This document shows, in pieces, positions 12,110-23,700 of a stretch of 64,000 nucleotides of DNA (positions within the stretch are counted from its first letter, which is position 1; each line of letters starts with the position of its first letter). The translations under genes were made by a program, and so were the position numbers. Location of the stretch: NCBI GenBank assembly GCA_032158295.1, contig CM063249.1:20772270-20836269 (forward strand), written 5' to 3'. The notes under the pieces are model-generated. The model ran no database searches. It was not told the origin of the DNA and saw only the letters and a list, made by a program, of their open reading frames with translations. Origin of the DNA: Pycnopodia helianthoides. Lineage: Eukaryota; Echinodermata; Asteroidea; Forcipulatida; Asteriidae.

Positions 12110-12235
12110 GCAATGTCACTGCCTCCATTGCCCCTGGCCATTGCCTTGGTGCCCTTTGAAATGTTCCAATAGAAATTTACAATTTCCTCAAAGCGGTGCA
12201 CTTTACAAAGGAGAAAATGCCTTGGTACCCTTGCC
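12110..12235 (-). repeat. Short dispersed repeat
   Basis: The sequence TTGGTGCCCTTTGAAATGTTCCAATAGAAATTTACAATTTC recurs nearly unchanged at about 32295-32340 (minus sense). More diverged versions appear at about 7000-7080 and 23455-23570 in plus sense. Ends are not defined; it is probably a piece of an older SINE or MITE. Confidence 0.5.
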
Positions 12236-12240
12236 CTTTT

Positions 12241-12576
12241 AAAGGTATTGTACACTTTTGGTAACAGCTCAAAATCAGTGTCCACATTTTGTGTGATTAA
12301 ACATATGCATGAACAAACAAACCTGTGAAGGTTTGAGCTCAATTGGTCATCGAGGTCACGAGAAAATAGTGAAAATAGATCTTATGTGTTTTCTGTTTTT
12401 TCAAATTATCGCGCGCGATAATTACTATTGTTTTACTTGTTTCTCAGAAACGATAGCATTTTAGGCAGAAATATTTTAAGGAACCCTTTCTACCATTACT
12501 TACTTTAAATCATGTAAGTTATGTGTGAATCTGTGAACATTGTTTTTCGATCTTACCAATAGTGTACAGGGCCTTT
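12241..12576. mobile_element. TTAA-flanked MITE, AAAGG...ACACT..TTGGTAA family
   Basis: Starts AAAGGTATTGTACACTTTTG and ends CAATAGTGTACAGGGCCTTT, flanked by T-rich/TTAA sequence. The centre is a perfect palindrome AATTATCGCGCGCGATAATT (about 12408-12427). It shares layout and subterminal blocks (ACAAACCTGTGAA, CAATTGGTCATCGAGG) with 31437-31819 and 56019-56330. Confidence 0.8.
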
Positions 12577-12740
12577 AAGAATGAAGCATCAGGCCTGATA
12601 CAGTGCAGGAATAAAGCAAACATGAATATGTATTTGCACATGTGTGTATTTTTAGTTTAATTAATCAAAGAAGGAATTCTTTTACTGGCTGATCTATACA
12701 AAGATTCATTTCAAATGTTATAAAAAAGGAAATTATAACA

Positions 12741-12934
12741 GGGCCCACTTTCATAGAGCTGCTTAAGCAAAAAATGATACTTAAACATTCTCTGCTAAGC
12801 AAAAATGAAAGGGATCCAAATCACAGATGGGACATGTGACAATGCATTTTTGGCTAGTGACAATATTCTGGTAAGCTAATTTTGTTGTGCTTAGCTGCTT
12901 TTTGTGCTTAAGCAGAGTCTAAGAAATTGGGCCC
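12741..12934. mobile_element. GGGCCCAATTTC MITE
   Basis: A 194-bp element with ends GGGCCCACTTTCATAGAGCTGC and GAGTCTAAGAAATTGGGCCC and inner paired GCTTAAGCA blocks. A second clear copy is at 25931-26120. Confidence 0.75.
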
Positions 12935-13373
12935 GGGTAGGTCATTTAGAAGATTGGTTAGGCCAAATATATACTAGTCCATATAGTTTTCTTTTCACTT
13001 TGATATTGACTACACTCAGTGATGCTCAACGCAACATGATTTCAACAATCAGTCATCAAATCATGCTGGCCTCACCAGGGAATGATAATTGCCTTATTCA
13101 TGAATCAGCCACCTGCATGCACTACATGTACAGTATATTTGAAAGTTTTGTAAAGCCACATTCGCATTGGATTAACATTCAACTGAGACCATAGGTTACA
13201 TTCCAATGGGTAAATCTTACTGGTGTCCGCACTTGGATCATTTGACGAAGGTTAACTAACAAAGATGATGGAGAAACAAACTGACTGACTAAATATATAC
13301 ACGTGAGGGCGCTACACCAGTAACCTTTAACCGGATGTGACATGAATGCTTTTTGTTGAATTGAATGAGAAAG

Positions 13374-13379
13374 CTTTAT
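13374..13379 (-). promoter_or_regulatory. Candidate poly(A) signal of VPS29
   Basis: AATAAA on the minus strand, 328 bp past the VPS29 stop codon. It is the first canonical hexamer I noticed downstream and so the most likely cleavage signal, but alternatives further on cannot be excluded. Confidence 0.5.
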
Positions 13380-13706
13380 TAAGTTTTTACACTTTTCTGC
13401 CAGGAAAGAAAAGGTGTTGTAAAACTATCAGACTATGATAATTTTCACTGATGTGTGTCTTTCATTAATCTACTGAGAGTGGTTGTGAACATTGCAGCCT
13501 CACTCCCATATCAACCAAGAGTATAGGAGAATAACTTCAGATTTTGCACTGTACATGCTAACACAGGTTTCTGCTGCCGGATTTTGTCGCATTGAGCAGG
13601 GTGCCTTTAAAGGCCAGTAGGGGTTTTGAGTTAACTGTGCTTGCCGTCGAGTACAATTGAGTAGTTGATATGCAATGATACACAAGCTGCTGTATTACTG
13701 TACTGT

Positions 13707-16700
13707 CTAGTTTTTCTTGTACTCTATCCTCTCTACTTTGACATCATCTCCCATGAGTTGATAGACATAGGTGACCACTGTAGATGCTTGAATATCCATC
13801 AGGACAAACGAAGGACTGATACTGCTGTGAATGGAAGAGAAATACACAAACGGGAAAATTTAAGACTATGTAATATGGTATTAACTTAAGCTCTTGCCTG
13901 ATACTGTGGGCTAGAAAAAGCACTCTTATAACTTGCCCCAATGACTACAAATTGTATTTAAGAAAATTTAGGGTATTATCTTCAAGATTTATCCAGATGT
14001 AACAAGGGCAGACATTTTGTCATAATGGGCAGAAAGTTGCAAAATACATGAAATCATCCAAATGGTATTTCTGACAGTTGACTAAAGCCTAAATGACAAC
14101 TTATTGCATAAACCAAGACGGTTCTTTGATTATTAACGGGGTTCATGATCAAAAAGTTGCTTTCAAACAAGGACAGTTCTTTTTCACAAATGCCTGCTCA
14201 TGTTTGTACAATACATGTAGTTTGCTCATACTGTTACAGTTCACATATTGTAACGAACCCAACCCATGCTGTCATGCAGGTCTATTCTACATGTTTGAAC
14301 TACTAAAAACTTTTACGCCATTTTGACTGTCCCTGTTACATGCATGTCCCATTTTTAACCAGCCCTGAATTTAAAAAGCAAGGAGTAGTACTAAGAACAG
14401 TCACCTTAACAGTACCGTAAACAAGTACAAAAAGGGGCAAAAAACTCACTGTGCACATTGTTACATTTTTTACATTCAATTAACCCATAGCAACATCTCA
14501 GTTTACCATGACAACGATGGTTTATTATGGTTTGGAAAGTTAGTGGAATCATTTCGCAAATTCATGACCATTTTGACTGTTCCTGTTACATGACCCATTT
14601 TACTTTTAGCTCTGTGATGAAAACCTGAGAAAGTGATGAATGTTTGGCTTTGGGTAAAACAAAAGCCTTCAAGCAGTCTACACTGCAGATATTATGTACT
14701 TAGGCCGCGTCTGAATTGGCAGCTACAGCTATGGCTACAGCTATGGCTACATCCATGATGAGGCATAAAATGGATTTATCAAACATACCTTTCTAATGCA
14801 TTGAAAGCCCCTGTTGCTGAGCCGGGATTGATGTAGAATTTATTCTCATGTTCAAATGCTTCAAATTTGTGTGTGTGTCCTGAGATAAGAATGTCCACAT
14901 CTAATTGCCTCTGGACCATGGCGAGACTCTCTACATCACCCCATGGTATGACCTGATGACCATGACACAATCCAATACGAAACTGACCAACTGTCACTAC
15001 CTTCTGCTCTGGATATGACACATTCTAAACATCAACAAATAGAGGAGTAAAAAGAAACATTATTGTATGCTTACTGAGCCAAATTTAACCACAGTTTGTC
15101 AGCTACAAGCTGTGTTCAAATTACATGTATTGCATTGAATGATTTATTTATTTTAGTTATTTATTTCTGGTTGCGAAGCAAGGATTCTCAGAAAAGAGAA
15201 CTTAATCACTATACTAGCCAAGAACCCCACGGAGAGAAGACAAAGAAGAAAGTTTCAGTTTATAATGTGGGAGGAAAACTCCAAACAACTATTCCAGGGA
15301 AAACCCAAGCCATTAGGTAGGGACTGAAAACCCAATTCACATACATGTAGCGCCCCTGGCGGGATTCGAACCGGGGTCCTAGAGGTGGAAGGCGGGGAAA
15401 GCTACCACCACTAAACCAACCTGACTGCCCCCTAAATTTGACTAGGGCATCCATTACAGCTTGAATCAAGGAAGACTCTTAAGCCTTAATGGGAGCCACA
15501 TTGACCCCAAAGAAATGTATTGATCCTTTCTTAAGGAAGTCTAGCATGGTCCTGGTTGCCCTTTTCAGTCGACCTCACAATATCCATTAGACATTTGGCC
15601 CGAGTCCAGTGTTTGACTTTCAGGCAAGTAACCTCATAACTGAACAAACTGAGAAACTTGGAAATTTGTGTAGGTTTACAAGCTCAATCTTCCTTCTCCA
15701 AAATGGACTGCTTTGATTGCTCTTGAACACTTGGACTGACTTTGCACATGGTGCATGATAGATTTAATTTGGGAGGTTGTTCCAGAGGTTTTTAGCATAC
15801 AGAAAATTTGTATAATAATAGAGGAATGTACGTTCATAATGGAGAGAAATACATGTACAAGTACATGTATATGTCAAATCGGATTCAAAAATGTTTTTTT
15901 GGATTATGACAGATTTTGTTTCTGTAGTGTACTGGTTAATTCAGGGACTATAGTATTTTAATTCTTAATTGCCTCAGACACACATGTACAATGTACCATA
16001 GTGTCTTTAATATGCATAAATTTACATCTCACCTCATCAAAATCTCCTCTGACAATATGTACATCACTGGCAAGTGTTTTCAGGTAGTCATAGGATTCTT
16101 TAGTACACAGATTGCCTGTACATAATATGTGCTGGATTTTGCCTGGAACAAGGAGCTTCTTAAACTTAGCTGGAAGGCCACTCTTCCGATGTGGAATGTG
16201 TAGGTCTCCTAACACAAGCACCAACTGTAACAATGATGGAAAAATGTAGTTTACAGTGATTGATCAGCAAGAACAAATTGATTAATCAAATTCTCAAAAT
16301 AACCACATAAATCATAAAAATAACCACAAACAATGTCACAAGATAAAATTTGTATTCATTTGTTACAAGGTATTCAAGCATCTTCTTTTTATTGCACACA
16401 TATGTACATGTACAAGGACATCTTGACAAAATGGACAATACGTGTGAAGCAAGTTTAATTTTGTTTTTTGAGAATACTGCATGAGCAAGAAATTTGAATA
16501 CAAAATATCATGACTCAATTTGTTGGATTTACAATGTACATCTTGTCTATGAAATGGTAAGAGAAACTAATGAAGTCAGTCTGAAACTCTGAGTGTATCA
16601 TCATTGTCGTACACTCAAGTCATAGTCAGAACCAAATTGATGGTGTGTTTACCGTTGATCTTTAGCATTAAAGCATGTCATGATGTGGTACAACATTGGT

Positions 16701-17384
16701 ACATGTAATTGTCAAAGTCTTGATTGGCTATGCTCGTTTTGTTAACGTAGTCATCGATATTGCAACACAAATTACTGAAGGATTATTGTATCAAACAAAC
16801 ATCTGTATTCAAATTCGTAGACTTGCCCTGTCCCTCCGAGCCAGTCAATGCAATGTCGCGTCCTCTACCGGTGACTAATACTAATATACTAAGAATAGCG
16901 TCGCCTTTCAAGACTAACTGTCAATGACCAGAGTTCCTTCTTCATAAAAAAACAAATTTTCCAACTTTTGAATTAAACTTGCCTATTTGCTTGTAATTTC
17001 CTTCCATATAAATGATATATAGAATATTAATAGAAAGGTTTAACCTATTCTGAATTCATTTCCTTCAGCATATCACTATCAGCCTAAGCATGGGTAGAAA
17101 TTCTACCTCCATCTGTCCATGGCCTAAAGGGAACCAGGTATTGAGGTAAACATGTCATGATCACACTCACATTCACACAGTCAGGCTCACACAGTCACTT
17201 ACCATGCTTACATTCAGTTCACATTCACAGTACACCGCACGGTCATAATCATGGGTGGTAAACAAGGCCGGGAGGGTTTATGTTGAAATTTATGGAGAAG
17301 CTTTGTATATTGGCTATAAATTTTAAACACTAAACATTATTTCAACTGATAATTAAACAAAACTGGAACATTAAAACATACCAT
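13707..17384 (-). CDS. VPS29: Vacuolar protein sorting-associated protein 29 (retromer subunit), four coding exons
   Basis: Coding exons in transcript order: 17384-17382 (the ATG alone, then GTATGT), 16224-16033, 15024-14789, 13824-13707 (TAG). Sum 549 nt, 182 aa, the same length as human VPS29. The protein has the metallophosphoesterase fold signatures: GDLHIPHR (Asp8, His10), [20 protein letters not shown] and [23 protein letters not shown]29 binds VPS35 in the retromer coat on endosomes and helps return cargo to the Golgi or plasma membrane; catalytic activity is considered vestigial. Exon 2 begins directly with the Leu-Val-Leu-Val strand after acceptor TTGTTACAG. The single-codon first exon is also what I recall in human VPS29. 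It starts 357 bp from RAD9 in head-to-head orientation. The carboxy end (ERIEYKKN) is intact and no frameshift is seen. Confidence 0.97.
15230..15436 (-). repeat. tRNA-derived SINE copy (family B) in VPS29 intron 2
   Basis: In minus sense: a tRNA-like head with the B box GGTTCGAATCCCGCC, then the body ACCTAATGGCTTGGGTTTTCC and CCTCCCACATT, ending in the variable 3' part. The TAGGGACTGAAAACCCAAT block is shared with copies at 29190-29404 (minus) and 42108-42330 (plus). Confidence 0.75.
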
Positions 17385-17741
17385 GTTTTCCAATCAGAAA
17401 GGATATCTTACGACTCTTTGTAGATAAAGACGAGTGGATCAGACTGGGGAAGTGGGCGAGGATTGTATTTTGTGTAGAGTTGAACGTAATAGACAGAGTC
17501 CCTATTCACATTTCGTGTAATGATCAATGAAGAGAAGACTGGGACTTAGTTCAGTTGTGTCAAAATGAAAGACATTTTTTGATTGGTCACACAGGAAAGC
17601 TATCATCATCTCTGTCCAATCAAAGTTAAGTTTGATCAACTTGCAACTTAGCAAGAAACTCTTGAAAAGATGGCGGCTAATGTCAAACCATCATGCGCGT
17701 CATGTTGAACAAAACATCGAGGAAAATCGACAACGCAAATA
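17385..17741. promoter_or_regulatory. Bidirectional promoter of VPS29 and RAD9
   Basis: Only 357 bp separate the VPS29 ATG (minus) from the RAD9 ATG (plus), so both 5' UTRs and both promoters must fit here. AAGATGGCGGC at 17667-17677 is a textbook YY1 site, common near start sites of TATA-less housekeeping genes. CCAAT/ATTGG boxes (NF-Y type) occur near 17390, 17582 and 17617. I see no TATA box placed for either gene. The short ORF that starts inside the YY1 site (ATGGCGGCTAAT...) stops after 12 codons and is upstream of the RAD9 ATG, so it could act as an upstream ORF if transcription starts before it. Confidence 0.8.
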
Positions 17742-20700
17742 ATGAAGTGCATGATACCTGGAAGCAACATTAAAGGTATATCTTTGTTATGCCAATTATA
17801 TGAGAATGAGATCGAAACTATAGTAAATTACTCACTTTTTAAATTTTAGCATAACTTGGCATTAATTTAATTACATGAATTAATTAATAATTGGCATGCC
17901 ATTGCCATTCATCATGTCCTGATGTTGTTTATATGAATGTCAGACAACTCGTCCGTCGGACAACTCGTCCGTTCGGACAACTCGACGGTTCAGACAACTC
18001 GACCGTTCGGACAACTCGACGGTTCAGACAACTCGGCTTTGAGACAACTCGACGGATGGCCAAGACAAGTCGACGGTTGCGCGGCTGACCTCCGTTTCTG
18101 ACATGTTTACACAAATTTCCTGTATAAATCCTGCGATTCTATAATTTTTGCGCGAACCTCAAGTATTCCGTTCTCTTTGGCTGGATGCACAGCCGGGAGA
18201 GTGACACTCGGGTGTTTAGAGCTCTTTTCGTAGCCCTCTGTTTTCTAGAGGCGTGCATTGCACGCAGCGGACGGATCTCCGCCGTGTATACGGTCTCCCC
18301 TCCCGCGCGCCGAGGCCGCTCTTCACCCCTCCCGCCCCGTGCTGAGCCCCCGTCACGGACATCCGTTGACAGGACTTCACGCCGAGGAGGAACGGGGAAT
18401 CTTGTCCTATTTATACAATTACTTTGTTAGTTATAAGCGGGGGGAAAAGTGTACCCATCCAATTTGTACAGAATCAGAAACAGGTTAAAAAAAACATTAA
18501 AACATTAAAACATTAAAACATTAAAACATTACACAGCTCTACTAGTACTAGAAGAATTACTTATAAAAAAATACTTTATTACCACCAACAACAACAACTC
18601 ATAATGAAAATGGTAATGGTAAAAAATAAACAAGTATCATACCCCATCATACCCCACCCCGGGGGACGCCCGTGCACCCCCCCTCCCCTCACCAGTAAGA
18701 TAAGATAAGATAAGATAAAAACTTTATTATCCCACACTGAGCCCCCGTCACGGCCATCCGTCGACTACCCACCATACCCCGCTCTTCACCCAACCCGCCC
18801 CGTGTTGAGCCCCCGTCACGGCCATCCGTCGACTTGTCTTGACCCCAAGTCGAGTTGTCTGATGGTTGAATAAATCATCCGTCTAGTTGTCTGAACCGTC
18901 GAGTTGTCTGAACCGTCGAGTTGTCCGAACGGACGAGTTGTCCGACGGACGAGTTGTCTGGTCTCCGTTTATATATGGCCTAACCAACACGACATAATGT
19001 ACATATGCAGTAACGTTACATAACACTATAATAAATACTATAAGCAGGCCACACATAAAATTAAACGTGCTGCAAATGTAATCATGTTTTGCAAGTGTAT
19101 TAGTTTTACTTGTCTGTTGTTTCAATCAAATCGCATGTACCGTCATGACCGTTGCAGAGTTACACATATTTAAAAAAAATTAAAGTTAAACATTAATTAA
19201 ATCATGTTGTAAATTTTTCTGAAAATACTTCCAAAGTTCCAACTGCTATTGTAGAATGTAGGTGTTATTCTCTTCGTACAGCATATTTTTCAATTTCAAT
19301 ACAACTTAAGTGGTGAGAATTATGGTTTGACAAAGATCGCGTGCGGTAATCAAAGTGTGTGCCCCGAGCTACCCCGCGCAATTTTTAAAATCATGCAAGG
19401 AAACGAAGTTTGCGCTGTCACAAAATGGCACACGCTCAATGAGAGTACAAAGAGCACATAATTAATACTATAATAGCTTAATTTTTGCAATATCCGGTTT
19501 CAAAAAAAGAACTACTGTGAAGGGCAAAAAGTTTTGAATAGGACTTTTGCCATGATAATCTATGACTGAGGTTCGTGGAGACGATAGTGAAATGAACCTC
19601 ATAGTTCTAGGAGTAATCGTGTACCTCCATATGGTCACTCCATTGCAAGCCTGTTTTAGCCAGGATTTGGTAAAAGGGTGTCCAAATTTGCTGGAAATTT
19701 AAAAGCTGGGTGTCCAAATTGTTTACTTACAATACATTTACGTGTAAATGACAGATAAAACAGGGTGTCCAAATTTGAAACAGGGTGTCCAAAAAGCACC
19801 TATACACGCATGTGGCTAACACTATGCTCCATATACCTTATTGCAAATACTGCCTGGTAGTCAAGTAGTGGTTGATTTCGGACACACAATGGTTGTATGG
19901 CAGATTATTACTAATACTATAGTCTAGACTCAGTAAACTGGGGCGTTGTACTCCCTTAAAAAAAATGACATCTGCAGCTAATAGATTTTTTAGTACGACC
20001 GCCGATGTCAAAAAGAAAAGAAAAAGAGTACAGCGCCCCAGTTACTGAATTCTGGGTCTAGTGTAGTTTAGCTAGTACTTCTACTACCTGTAGTACTACA
20101 TGCACTTGTATTTAGTACTACTTCTATGTACAGTAGTCTTTGAAATAAACTGGTATGCCAACAAATACCATGTACCCATTACAGCATGCAACAAATGTAA
20201 TTGTACCATGTGTATACTAAAATAAAAAATTGTACATTTACTTAGTTAGTATTTGGTGTCAACACAACACAGTGATTAACTACTACATGTATTTTCCTCC
20301 TTGCTCTGTTTAGTGTTTGGAAGGAGTATCCACTGTTTATCAAAGATTGGAGAAGATTTATACATTGAGCCGTTAGATCATGGGGTAAGAAAAGTGCACC
20401 TTGATTTCCAAGTAACATACTGTGGTAGTTAATTGTCAATTTGCCAAAATTCTCTGCAGGACTGTACATGGTGACTTGGATCATGCATAAAGGCTTGAGT
20501 GCATTCTATATTTGTTTCTTTTTGCATTTTTTGAGATACAGTCAACAGATACTCAGTTGCAATCAATTTGGAAAACAAAAAGGACTCTCAAAAATTATTG
20601 CAGTCTATGTAAAAGGCAAATTTAGAAGAAAAGAACTTTTTGCTTGAGTTTGTTTATTATGAACAAACAAACATTGTTTACAATCTACGTGCATGACTGC

Positions 20701-23700
20701 AATAAAGCCCTTACATACAAGCACTTCAAAGACACTCTGCTGAACTTAACACCATTCAACAACAGAATAATGATTAGCATTCTATGGTGTTCTTGTTATG
20801 TTTGTCACCAGCTTTTAAACTGGACATCCTTGGTACCAGATGACAATTTTATTGAGTTTGCTACCATTATTATTGATTATATAGGGCACTTATCCTTGTC
20901 ATTTGATTGGTGGAACAGTGTGTCACGTGTCATACTGTATGAAATGTATTGAAATTTGGACTGTTCCATTTCACAAGGACTCCAGCTAGTTCACCAGACC
21001 CAAGCTCTGGTGTTGTCAGCAGCAGAGTGTGGGTTTGAATCCCGGTCATAATTGCTTCGTAAAAAGTTGGGAAAGCTGGAAGGTGGTGCACTCTGCTCTA
21101 CCAGCCAGGCTCCTAATGGATGATACCCATGCCGACATCCTTATGGACTGTGAAGGGGTCAACCCTGTTTGAGCCCCAGAAGTAGGTGGCGACGAGCCCC
21201 TAGTGACAGTTGATTTAGGTCGACAGCTCAAACTCTCACCTTGAAGTGGCCGTCAAGCCTTGTGAGTTAGGCGATATCTTGTACACTGTACATCGTAAAA
21301 AAAAAAAAAAAAAAAAATAGAATAGTCCAGATTTCACCTCATGTTATAAATATTCTGCTATATTTTACTCATACATGTATATACATCCAATCATTGTATT
21401 TAATGTAACTTTGTCTTTTCTTCACCAGCTAGCTCTCAGGACAGCTAATTCATCAAGGTCAGCCTACGCTTGTTTTGTTTTTGCACCAAGCTTTTTCTTG
21501 TCTTACACCACTTGGTCCGAGGCACAAAATGGAACATCATCGGAGCAGGAGGAAGACAGTTTGCGCTGTAGAATTACAATGAAGGTACATGTATAAGGAT
21601 ATATTTTGGTCTAGACATAATGCATGAATCAATGGGAAATCACATCATACCCACTTCAAACATTAGTTTTAAAGGCATTTTATGTCCGTATCAGACACAA
21701 ATTCATCATGAAACCTTCCCAGGTCCCGGACTCTATCTCATGGTTGTCTGACATTGACATGGTTGATGGAGTTGGTCATGATACCTTCAACTCTTAGTCA
21801 GGGACCAGGCATACTGAACTAACCTATCAGAGCCCATGAGTTACCATAGATTGGAGGATAATGGAGTTCCAGGAAGGTTTCTAGTTTTGAGGCACCAAGG
21901 AACTATTGTTGAATAATACTAATAATAACAATGATAACAATTGGTTCCCTTATATAGTGCACATATCCTAGCAGCTAGACCAAGGCGCTTGTCAACATTA
22001 TTAACCCTGTCCATTGGGCATACTTTTAGATCATTCCTCTAACTTTCTCAACTCCCTGGGGAGCATACAACCCCAAGCTGCTTAAATGAGCGCTAAGGGG
22101 TTAATCCAGCACAATACTGTCTCAGCCCTCTCAGGTTAAGAGAAGCAATTATGGTTAAGTGCCTTGCTCAAGGACACAAGTGTCATGACTGGGATTCGAG
22201 CACACGCTCGAATGATTCAACCATCAAAGCTTGAATCTGATGCAGTAGACCGCTCGGCCACGACACACTACAGAATGTGCGTAATACTCAATTTCTGAAC
22301 ACATCGCGCAGCTAATAAGTAGTCTAAATAAAGTATTTTGCATCTTCCTGTACATTTTTTTTGGGGGGGGGGAAGCTGCAAAATACCTAATGTAAACTAA
22401 TTGATGATTCATTTTGTTTGCAGTCTTGTCTGTCTGTGTTCAAGTCTCTTTCTACATTGGAAAAAACTGTGGATAAATGTCAGATGTACTTAGATCTAAA
22501 GGAATGTAGGTTGGTGTTTCTTCTCTACTGTAAACATGGTAAGTCAGATTGTGTATTCAAATTGTAACATTCAATGAGCATCTTGATCACTACTGTCAGT
22601 AACTTAAAAACTACCCAAATTGTCAAAGTGCACCGCTATGCAGTAAAGTTCATGCATTATAACCTCTTGTCTGTCTTGTTACATATGTCTTGATTTGTAA
22701 AGCTTTCCTTTCTTATAATGTTTGTAAATGCTTCCTTTCCTGATGACAAGACATCAATCTGTCAATCAATCAATCAATCAATATGTCAATCAATCAATCA
22801 ATCAATCAATCGATCGATCGATCGATCGATCGATCAATCAATCAGTTAATGGGTCAATCAATGAGGAAGGGTACTCAGGCTACATTGACCATCCATAAGA
22901 ATCAGATATCTGATGGAATGATTATGTGACTGGCAGATTTTAACATGGCAGATCATGAAAATCATCTAGAACTCCAGATTGCTGATTCATGTGCTCAGTT
23001 TGTAAAACAAGTGCAGTCGACTCTTGTTATAACATGTTCACTGGGACTGGCCAAACGACCTCTTTATGAGAGGTATGTTTTTAATAAGAGGACAAGAAAT
23101 CAAAGAAACTCAAAACAAAATGACATTCCAGACTTTAGAATGTACTCTTTATATATAAGCAGAATCGCTTTATAACAACGTTCTTTAGGGTTGACTGTAA
23201 AGTGTAATTGCTCAATTGATGATTATTGTAAGTATAAGATAAAACTGTACTGCAGAGATGAAAAGCATTCTTTTATTCATTTATTTCCAGGTATTGTGAA
23301 GACATATAATCTCACTTATCAAGAGACAGAATCACTGCAGGCAGTTTATTCCAAAAACCTCTGCCCTAACCACATCATTGCCCATTCCAAGTAAGTAGCT
23401 ATAATGACCGTCATTCAAGTGGAAAATTGAAAATCACAGGCATGGAGTTTCGTCTTTGAGGCCATTCTTATTTTGCAAAGGGCACTTCCATTGGAAAATC
23501 TTAAAGTTTATGAGAAACTTTTGAAGGGGCACCAAGGCCAAGACCAGGTGGCAACACAGGCCATGTCCTCTGTGACCTCTGTGTATTTCCAGGCCTGAAA
23601 TCATACATTGCAATTTTCATAAAATGTTAAATTTTAGTTTTCTTCCATTGAGCTGTCATGGCTGTGTACAAAATTGTGCCTGCAAGAAGTCCAAGCTTTG

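Larger units (their letters stand above)
6938..13373. other. Convergent intergenic region between FAM216A-like and VPS29
   Basis: This is the 3' flank of two converging genes. I find no ordinary gene. It holds MITEs (7091-7253, 7284-7556, 8073-8222, 11757-12050, 12241-12576, 12741-12934), one SINE (8755-9055), a decayed LINE (9400-10030), and a short dispersed repeat at about 12110-12235. Possible FAM216A-like poly(A) signals (AATAAA) occur near 9341-9356 but cannot be assigned. The VPS29 3' UTR probably ends near the signal at 13374-13379. Confidence 0.5.

Noticed and set aside
17669..17707. Alternative RAD9 start ATGGCGGCTAAT
   Set aside because: It stops after 12 codons; the family N-terminus MKC.IPG begins at 17742.
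17941..18100. CRISPR-like array (short direct repeats of about 17 bp)
   Set aside because: Units are contiguous without spacers, the host is an animal, and the array is one arm of an inverted repeat.
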